Shown here: in pieces, positions 55,740 through 64,000 of the stretch | How positions within the stretch are numbered: position 1 is the stretch's first letter | How the letters are laid out: every line of letters begins with the position of its first letter | Assembly: GCA_035235625.1 (NCBI GenBank) | Contig: CP141143.1 | Coordinates: 44,873,178 to 44,937,177 of the forward strand | Length of the DNA: 64,000 bases | Direction of reading: 5' to 3' | Source: Saururus chinensis | Lineage: Eukaryota; Streptophyta; Magnoliopsida; Piperales; Saururaceae | Translations under genes and position numbers: made by a program | The notes under the pieces: model-generated | What the model saw: only the letters and a program-made list of their open reading frames with translations | Databases searched by the model: none | Told to the model about the DNA's origin: nothing

Positions 55740-57024
55740 CCTATATTTTTTTAGCCGCTTTGTTCGGAGGCTTTTGCAGGTCGATCAACAACTTGTTGGA
55801 TGAGACTATTCCCGGTGGTAGATTCTTCTTCCTCGACTGGGTGTGCAGTGAAACCATGGTGAGGCTTCGTGGTTTTTTTAGTGCCACGATTTCGTGTATT
55901 GTTTAAGGTGAGAGAAATGTATTATATACTGGACTTGTGCATATATGTATGAATTAGAACTCTGACTGTTATAAGAACTTGTACTCGGAAGGGCCTGGGA
56001 TTTGTTTGTTTTTAAAGACCATGGCCATGGCGGGTTTCAGTTTATGTTTTCGTTTCGGTCACGCCTGAAAATGTTAGTTTTGTCGTATGATGAATTAATT
56101 TACGAAAATTGTTTTCACACATTTTGAATTTTGTTGGTTTATTTGATTTACATCGGTATTTTGAAATAAAACATTTGCAAAATTTTCAATTAAATGTGTG
56201 GAAAAACCTCGGGCGTGACACTTATGTTGACCAATGTTTATTTTGCAGTTACGTCACCTACTGTATGTGTTTTTTGTCATAATGATTTGCACCTGCAATA
56301 TGCTATTTTATATGTTTCACTTTCGAGTTACGTCAAGGTGCAACTTGCAGCTGCAGTTTGGTTTTATTTTCAGTTCTATTTTTCAGTTACGTCAAGCTGC
56401 AACCTGCAGCAATTTTATTTTCCAATTACGTCAAGTGCAGCCTGCAGCTTTTGATGTAAGTGTGATGATTTCGTCGTTCACCTTAAACGATGAGAAACAA
56501 CGAAATTATCACAGTGGAGCCTTGTAGAGACATCTCACTATCACAGTAGATCATCTATATCCTTCTGTAGCTACCCAGCAAAAGAGCTCCCCCATCTTTA
56601 CTTCATCCGTAGAGGATGGCATCTTATTATCTTCACATATCCCAGTCCAACTGGTGACCTTTCTGGCAATTAGAAAACAAGAAGCAGAAATTTGGAGTCT
56701 AGTCATTATGTCCCTTACTCTTCAACTCACCCCGCACCAAATCCCATGTCCATATTTTTTTCTAGATATTGTAACCATTAATGACTCCTTCACATACAGT
56801 GTAAGAGATGGTTCTAGTATACACAAATACAGAACTATGTAGTTTAAGCTCACATAAATTATGATCAGCATGGGGCATAATGGCTGTATTTATGCAACTT
56901 AATTAAACAAGATGCAACTCAAACTCTAGTTGAATACATATTTAATGAACAATCCATTCCTTTCGGTATACCCTAAACCCTAATCCCCTTAATTCGTCCC
57001 TCCCTTTCGTCCTTTTTTTTTAAA

Positions 57025-57190
57025 TTCATGTGATTTCGTCCTTTAGAACAACAAAATCAAGTTTAACTTAATTTCGTCGTTCTAAAGGATGAAATCACTT
57101 AATTTTTTTTTAAAATGATTTTGTCCTTTAGAATGACGAAATCAACTTAAATTTGATTTCGTCGTTCTAAAGGATGAAATCAGTTAAAAT
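57025..57190. repeat. Inverted-repeat array, TTTCGTC(C/G)TT.TAGAA type
   Basis: The words GATTTCGTCCTTTAGAACAACAAAATC, ATTTCGTCGTTCTAAAGGATGAAATCA, GATTTTGTCCTTTAGAATGACGAAATC and ATTTCGTCGTTCTAAAGGATGAAATCA alternate in orientation about every 30-40 bp, so each neighbouring pair can form a hairpin. Confidence 0.85.
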
Positions 57191-57202
57191 TTTCAAAACA
57201 AA

Positions 57203-57231
57203 GCCACGCAGGCGCCAGCGCCTATGTGGCA
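57203..57231. other. Hairpin GCCACGCAGGCGC...GCGCCTATGTGGC
   Basis: Arms of about 13 bp with one or two mismatches around a short CA centre. A second hairpin with ACTTTGGGAA and TTCCCAAAGT arms follows at 57240-57272. Confidence 0.75.
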
Positions 57232-57330
57232 AAAACCAACACTACTTTGGGAAATAATTCCCAAAGTGGTTCAATTTGGTAAATAAATTTTTTTAATTAT
57301 TATTTAAATAATTTTCCCTTATTTTAAACT

Positions 57331-60300
57331 AAGCAAATGAGTACGTATTAATTTAAAATAATTAAATATACATTCTTTACAAGCTTTGGTGCTTTATTCT
57401 AAATCAAGTTAAGTGAATTAAATCATATAAGTTAATGAAAAATGGTCAAATTGGAGAATCACTTTGTCCATTTGAATTGTTATTATGAACGTAACAAATG
57501 AATAGGAGGGCTCTTTAAACTTTAAATGATATAACTAGTTTTTCACAATCTTAACTTACTTCGGTTTTAATAGATCAAAAGGATATAACTTGACCAAAAG
57601 TGGTCCGATTAGTTAATCGTTTAGTACATTTAATTCATTCTTTTGAAATTAGCAAATAAATACATATTAATTTAAAATAATTAAAAATACGTTCATGACG
57701 AGCTTCGGTGCTTTGTTCTAAATCTAGTTAAGAGAATAAAATCAATTAAGCTAAGGAAGCACAATCAAATTATAGAATCACTTTGTCAATTTAATTCGTT
57801 ATCACGAACGTAACAAATGAATAAGAGGTCTCTTTATACTTAAAACGATATAACAATTTTTGTACATTCTTAACTTAAATCGGTTTTAATCAATTAAAAG
57901 GATATAACCAAAAGTGGTCTCATTGGTTCGTCGTTTAGTACGTTTAAATCATTATTTCAAACATACTAAATGAGTACGTATTTATTTAAAATAATTAAAT
58001 ATACATTCGTGGCAAGCTTTGGTGCATTGTTCTAAATCTAGTTAAGCAAATGAAATCATATAAGTTAAGGAAGAACAGTCATATTATGGAAGTACTTTGT
58101 AAATTTGATTTGTTATTACAAACGTAACAAATGAATTTGAGGTATCTTTTAACTTTAAACAATATAACAATTTGTACACATTCTTAACTTACTTCGGTTT
58201 TAAACGATTAAAAACATATAAGTTAACCAAAAGTGGTCCGATTAGTTTGTTGTTTAGTACATTTTATTTATTATTTTAAACTAAGCAAATGAGTATGTAT
58301 TCATTTAAAATAATTGAATATACATTCGTGACAAGCTTTAGTGCTTTGTTCTAAATCTAATTAAGTGAATGAAAGAACTTAAATTAAAGAAGAACGGTTA
58401 AATTGTGGTATCACTTTGTCAATTTAATTCGTTATTATGAACATATCAAATGAATAGGAGGTCTTTTTAAACTTTAAACAATATAATGATTTGCCGGTTT
58501 TAATCGATCAAAAGGATATAACTTAACCAAAAGTGGTCCGACTGGTTCGTTGTTTACTACGTTTGATTCATTATTTCAAGCTAATTAAATAAGTACGAAT
58601 TTATTTAAAATAATTAAATATACATTCGTGAAAAGCTTTGGTGTTTTGTTCTAAATCTAGTTATGCGAATGAAATCATATAAGCTAAGGAAGAACGGTCA
58701 TATTATGAAATCACTTTGTCAATTTGATTCGTTATTATTAAGGTAACAAATTTTAAATGAAATAACAAGTTTTACACATTCTTATTCAGTTTTAATCGAT
58801 CAAAAGGATATAACTTGACCAAAAAGTGGTCCAATTGGTACATCATTTAGTACATTTAATTCATTTTTTGAAATTAGCAAATAAATACGCATTAATTTAA
58901 AGCAATTAAATATACATTCGTAATGAGCTTTGGTGCTTTGTTCTAAAACTAGTTAAGCGAATGAAATTAATTAAGCTAACGAAGAACGGTCATATTCTTG
59001 AAACACTTTGTCAATTTAATTCGTTATTACGAACTTAACAAATGAATAAGAGATCTTTTTTAACTATAAACGATAACGATTTGTGCACATTTTTAACATA
59101 CTTCGGTTATAGTTGATTAAAAGGATATAACTTGACCAAAAGTGGTGCAATTGGTTCATTGTTTAGTACATTAGATTTATTATTTCAAACTTAGCAAATA
59201 AGTATGTATTAATTTAAAATAATTAAATATACATCTGTGATGAGCTTTGGTACTTTATTCTAAATCAAGTTAAGTAAATAAAATCATTTAAGTTAATGAA
59301 GAACGGTCAAATTTAGGAATTATTTTTTTTAATTGGATTCGTTATTACAAACGTAAAATATGAATAAGAGGTCTCTTTAAACTTGAAATGATATAATGAT
59401 TTGTACACATTCTTAACTTACTTCGGTTTTAATAGATTAAAAATATATAACTTTACCAAGAGTGGTCCGATTAGTTCTATGTTTAGTACGTTTGATTTAT
59501 TATTTCAAACTGAGTAAATGAGTATGTATTCATTTAAAATAATTAAATATACACTTGCGACATGCTTTAGTGCTTTGTTCTAAATTTAATAAAGTGAATG
59601 AAAGAACTTAAATTAAGGAAGAATGGTTAAATTGTGGTATCCCTTTGTCAATTTAATTCATTATTACGAACATAGCAAATGAATAGGAGGTCCCTTTAAA
59701 CTTTAAACAATATAACGATTTGCCGGTTTTAATCGATCAAAAGGATATAACTTGATCAAAAGTGGTCTGACTGGTTCATTGTTTACTACATTTGATTCAT
59801 TATTTTAAACTGATCAAATGAGTACAAATTCATTAAAATAATTAAATATATATTCGTGACAAGTTTTTAATGCTTTGTTCTAAATCTAGTTATTCGAATG
59901 AAATCATATAAGCAAAGGAAGAACGGTCATATTGTGAAATCACTTTGTCAATTTGATTTGTGATTACAAACATAACAAATGTATAGGAGGTCTCTTTAAA
60001 ATTTAAATGATATAACAATTTTTACACAGTCTTAACTTACTTCGGTTGTAATCGATCAAAAGGATATAACTTGACAAAAAGGGTCTGATTACTTCGTCGT
60101 TTAGTACATTTGATTTATTCTTTTAAACTTACCAAATGAGTATGTATTCATCTAAAATAATTAAATATACAATCATGGCAAGCCTTAGTAATTTGTTTTA
60201 AATCTAGTTAAGCGAAATAAATTATAAAAGCTAAGGAAGAATGGTCATATTGTCGAAACACTTGGTCAATTTAATTCGTTATTACGAATGTAACAAATAA

Positions 60301-63300
60301 ATGAGAGATCTCTTTTAACTATAAACGATATAATGATTTGTGCTCATTTTTAACATACTTGGGTTATAGTCGATTAAAAGGTTCTTTATATAGTACGTTA
60401 GATTCATTATTTCGAACTTAGAAAATAAGTACGTATTAATTTAAAACAATTAAATATACATTTGTGATGAGCTTTGGTACTTTATTCTAAATCAAGTTAA
60501 GTAAATAAAATCATATAAGTTAATGAAGAACAGTCAAATTTAGGAATTATTTTTAATTTGATTCGTTATTACAAACGTAAAAAATGAATATGAGTTCTGT
60601 TTAAACTTTAAATGATATAATGATTTGTAAACATTCTTAACTTACTTCGGTTTTAATAGATTAAAAGGATACAACTTTACCAAGAGTGGTCCAATTAGTT
60701 CTATGTTTAGTACGTTTGATTTATTATTTCAAACTAAGTAAATGAGTATGTATTCATTTAAAATAATTAAATATATAATTGCGACAAGCTTTAGTGCTTT
60801 GTTCTAAATTTGATTAAGTGAATGAAAGAACTTAAATTAAGGATGAATGGTTAAATTGTGGTATCACTTTGTCAATTTAATTCGTTATTACGAACATAGC
60901 AAATGAATAGGAGGTCTCTTTAAACTTTAAACAATATAACGATTTGCCGGTTTTAATCGATCAAAAGGATATAACTTGACCAAAAGTGGTCCGACTTGTT
61001 CGTTGTTTACTACATTTGATTCATTATTTCAAACTGATGAAATGAGTACAAATTTATTTAAAATAATTAAATATACATTTGTAACAAGCTTTAGTTCTTT
61101 GTTCTAAATCTAGTTATGCTAATGAAATCATATAAACTAAGGAAGAACAGTCATATTGTGGAATCACTTTGTCAATTTGATTCGTTATTACAAACATAAC
61201 AAATGTATAAGATTCATTATTTCGAATTTGATTCATTATTACGAACATAAAAAATGAATAGGTGGTCTCATTAAACTTTAAACATTCTTAATTTACTTTA
61301 GTTTTAATAGATTAAAAAGATATAACTTTACCAAGAGTGGTCTGACTAGTTCTATGTTTAGTACATTTGATTTAATATTTCAAACTGAGTAAATGAATAT
61401 GTATTCATTTAAAATAATTAAATATACATTTATGACATGCTTTAGTACTTTGTTTTTGACTAAAAACACTAAAATTAAAAAAGAACGGTTAAATTGTGAT
61501 ATTTCTTTGTAAATTTGATTCGTTATTATAAACATAGCAAATGAATAGGAGGGCTCTTTAAACTTTAAATAATATAACAATTTGTGCACATTCTTAACTT
61601 ACTTCGATTTTAATCGATTAAAAGGATATAACTTGACCAAAAGTGGTTCAATTAGTTTGTTCTTTACTACGTTTGATTCATTATTTCAAACTAAGCAAAT
61701 GAGTACGTATTTATTTAAAATAATTAAATATATATTCGTGATAAGCTTTGGTGCTTTGTTCTAAATCAAGTTAAGCAAATGAAATTATATAAGTCAATGA
61801 AGAATGGTCAAATTGTGGAATCATTTTGTCAATTATATTCGTTATTATGAATGTAACAAATTAATGGGAGGTTGCTTTAAACTTTAAATGATATAATGAT
61901 TTTTTCACATTCTTAACCTACATCGGTTTTAATTGATCAAAAGGATATAACTTGACCAAATAGGGTCTTATTGGTTTTCCATTTAGTATGTTTGATTAAT
62001 TCTTTTGAACTTACCGAATAAGTAAGTATTCATTTATAACAATTCAATATAAGCTAAGGAAGAATGGTCATATTGTCGAATCACTTTGTCAATTTGATTT
62101 GTAATTACGAACGTAACAAATTAATGGGAGGCCACTTTTAACTCTAAACGATATCACGATTTTTGCACTTCTTAACTTACTTCAGTTTTAATCGATCAAA
62201 AGGATATAACTTGACCAAAAGTAGTCCAATTGGTTCGTTGTTTAGTATGTTTGATTAATTATTTTAAACTAAGCAATTGAGTACGTATTCATTTAAAATA
62301 ATTAAATATACATTCGTGACAAGCTTTAGTGTTTTGTTCTAAATAAAGTTAAGCAAATAAAATCATATAAGTTAATGAAGAACGGTCAATTTGTCAAATC
62401 ACTTTGTTAATTTTATTCGTTATTACGAACGTAGCAAAAGAATGAGAGGTCTCTTTGAACTTTAAACAATATAACGATTTGTGCACATTCTTACTTACTT
62501 CGGTTTTAATCAATCAAAAGGATATAACTTAAAAAAGAGTTGTTTGATTGGTTTGTCATTTAATATGTTTAATTATCTTTTCAAACTTACCAAATGAGTA
62601 CGTATTTATTTAAAACAATTAAATATACATTCGTGACGAGCTTTGGTGCTTTGTTCTAAATCTTGTTAAGCAAATGAAATCATATATGCTAAGGAAGAAT
62701 GGTCATATTGTTGAATCACTTTGTCAATTCGATTCGTTACAACGAACATAATAAATAAATGTGAGGTCTTTTTAAACTTTAAACAATATAATAATTTTTA
62801 CACATTCTTAAATTAATTCGATTTTCATCGATCAAATTGATATAACTTGACAAAAAAGGGTCCGATTAGTTCATCATTTAGTACATTTGATTTATTCTTT
62901 TAAACTTACTAATTGAGTATGTATTCATCTAAAACAATTAAATATACAATCGTGGTAAGCCTTAGCAATTTGTTTTAAATCAAAGCGAATGAAATCGTAT
63001 AAGCTAAGGAAGAATGGACATATTGTTGAATCACTTTGTCAATTTGATTCGTTATAACAAACATAATAAATGAATGTGATGTCTCTTTAAACTTTAAACA
63101 ATATAATGATTTTTGCATATTCTTAACTTAATTCGGTTTTAATCTATCAAAAAGATACAACTTGACCAAAAAGGATCCGATTAGTTCATCATTTAGTATG
63201 TTTAATTCATTATTTTGTGCTTAGCAAATGAGTACATATTCATTTAAAATAATTAAATATACATTCATGACAAGCTTTAGTCCTTTGTTCTAAATCTTGT

Positions 63301-64000
63301 TTAGCGAATGAAATCATATAAGCTATAGAGGAATGGTTATATTGTGGAATCACTTTGTTAATTTGATTCGTTATTACGAATGTAGCAAATGAATGACAGG
63401 TCTCTTTTAACTTTAAACGATATAACGATTTATGCACATTCTTAACTTACTTCGGTTTTAATCGATCAAAATGATATAACTTAACCGAAAGATGTCTGAT
63501 TAGTTCGACGTATAGTATGTTGAATTTATTCTTATGAACATACCAAATGAGTACGTATTTATTTAAAACAATTAAATATACATTTGTGACAAGCTTTAGT
63601 GTTTTGTTCTAAATCTAGTTAAACAAATAAAATTATATAAGTTAATGAAGAACGGTCATATTGTAGAATCACTTTTTAAATTTTATTCGTTATTACGAAC
63701 GTAAGAAATGAATGGGTGGTCTCATTAAACTTTAAATGATATAATATTTTTTTCACATTCTTAACTTACTTCAGTTTTAATCGATCAAATGGATATAACT
63801 TACCAAAATGGGTCTGATTAGTTTGTCGTTTAGTACATTTTATTCATTATTTTGACCATAGCAAATGAGTATGTATTTATTTAAAATAATTAAATATACA
63901 TTTGTGACGAGCTATGGTGCTATGTTCTAAATCTAGTTAACAAAATGAAATCATATAATTTAGGAAAAAACGGTTTATCAATTCACTTTGTTAATTTGAT
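57331..64000 (+). repeat. Satellite array III, plus orientation, different subfamily
   Basis: About 21 monomers of the same satellite continuing past the window end. Most monomers share diagnostic differences from array II: TTAACTTACTTCGG instead of TTAACGAACTTCGG, TTTTAATCGATCAAAA instead of the perfect palindrome, and AATTAAATATACATTC instead of AATTAAATACACATTC. Open frames here (61380-61589, 61582-61764, 63240-63437) are monomer shadows. I see no insertion in this block. Confidence 0.93.
58370..60833 (+). repeat. Higher-order repeat, ~1.23 kb (four monomers)
   Basis: Rare variants recur at a fixed distance: GAATGAAAGAACTTAAATTAA at 58371, 59600 and 60834; a deletion giving GATTTGCCGGTTTTAATC at 58493, 59722 and 60947; and GTCAAATTTAGGAATTATTTTT near 59310 and 60535. 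Spacing is 1225-1234 bp, about four monomers less a deletion. A third unit begins at about 60834 and is cut short after about 61200. Confidence 0.82.

Larger units (their letters stand above)
54847..56219 (+). mobile_element. LTR-like fragment of another family
   Basis: It ends AACCTCGGGCGTGACA at 56219, a TG...CA-type LTR end, with a stem-loop and ACTCACCC at 55708-55739. It carries a C-rich stretch (54850-55050), degenerate GTAAG/GTACGAGTAAG repeats (55370-55590) and a TTCGGAGGCTTTTGCAGGTCGATC block. Its own start is not seen, because a 3-kb LTR lies against it. The open frames at 54803-55053 on both strands come from low-complexity C/G-rich sequence and are not genes. Confidence 0.6.
56220..57330. 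other. Non-coding stretch with repeats and hairpins, perhaps a DNA transposon
   Basis: No protein-coding gene seen. It has three imperfect GTTACGTCAAGCTGCAACCTGCAGC-type repeats (56320-56450), words of TTTCGTCGTTC type with inverted copies (56467-56505 and 57025-57190), and two hairpins (57203-57231 and 57240-57272) just before the satellite resumes. Inverted GACGAAAT/ATTTCGTC repeats near a border would fit the subterminal zone of a non-autonomous DNA transposon, but no terminal motif or target duplication is seen. Confidence 0.45.

Noticed and set aside
1-64000. tRNA, rRNA or organelle-derived genes
   Set aside because: I looked for conserved tRNA boxes and rRNA cores on both strands by eye and saw none. 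A scan with tRNAscan-SE and Infernal would settle it.

Overview
The window is nuclear DNA of a flowering plant, probably repetitive heterochromatin. It holds no intact host gene. The evidence for a plant is Ty3/gypsy (Athila-like and others) LTR sequences with a tRNA-iMet primer site, a CACTA (En/Spm) transposase of the TNP2 type, and an exon of a plant filament-like protein gene. I cannot name the species, and nothing looks prokaryotic or organellar.

Layout. (1) 1-23150 is a tandem satellite with a monomer of about 318-320 bp, AT-rich, carrying the palindrome TTTTAATCGATTAAAA. It runs in one orientation to about 4780, then flips and runs in the other. Three insertions interrupt it: a small TIR element (5429-5987), a 2.8-kb LTR-like unit with TSD GTACA (6873-9669), and a 2.3-kb LTR-like unit with TSD TAAAA (19069-21410). 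(2) 23151-24860 is the 3' part of an Athila-like element running into its LTR. (3) 24900-37338 is best read as one decayed CACTA element. It has subterminal hairpin repeats, a long AT-rich non-coding body, a captured exon of a filament-like plant protein gene, and a TNP2-type transposase pseudogene split by a 3.5-kb LTR (31678-35216). (4) 37339-47640 is a decayed Athila-like element on the minus strand: two LTRs with a 76-bp remnant between them, a 3' internal region, and gag plus protease without RT, RNase H or integrase. One of its LTRs carries a 3.2-kb LTR (TSD ATATC), which itself carries a 1.16-kb LTR (TSD CCTGT). (5) 47641-54846 is a plus-strand LTR broken by a minus-strand LTR with its PBS and a decayed gag. 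(6) 54847-57330 holds further LTR-like debris and a hairpin-rich non-coding stretch. (7) 57331-64000 is the same satellite, but a different subfamily, with a higher-order repeat of about 1.23 kb.

No gene set works together here. The story is a satellite array invaded in layers, followed by decay; nonsense changes in one gag all fit C-to-T or G-to-A. The most unusual signals are structural: a stem-loop next to a CACCCC motif kept in otherwise different LTRs, a cluster of CGATCGAACGG/TTCGAACGG palindromes shared by LTRs, GC-rich islands at matching places in two related LTRs, a captured host exon, and the satellite's orientation switch and higher-order structure.
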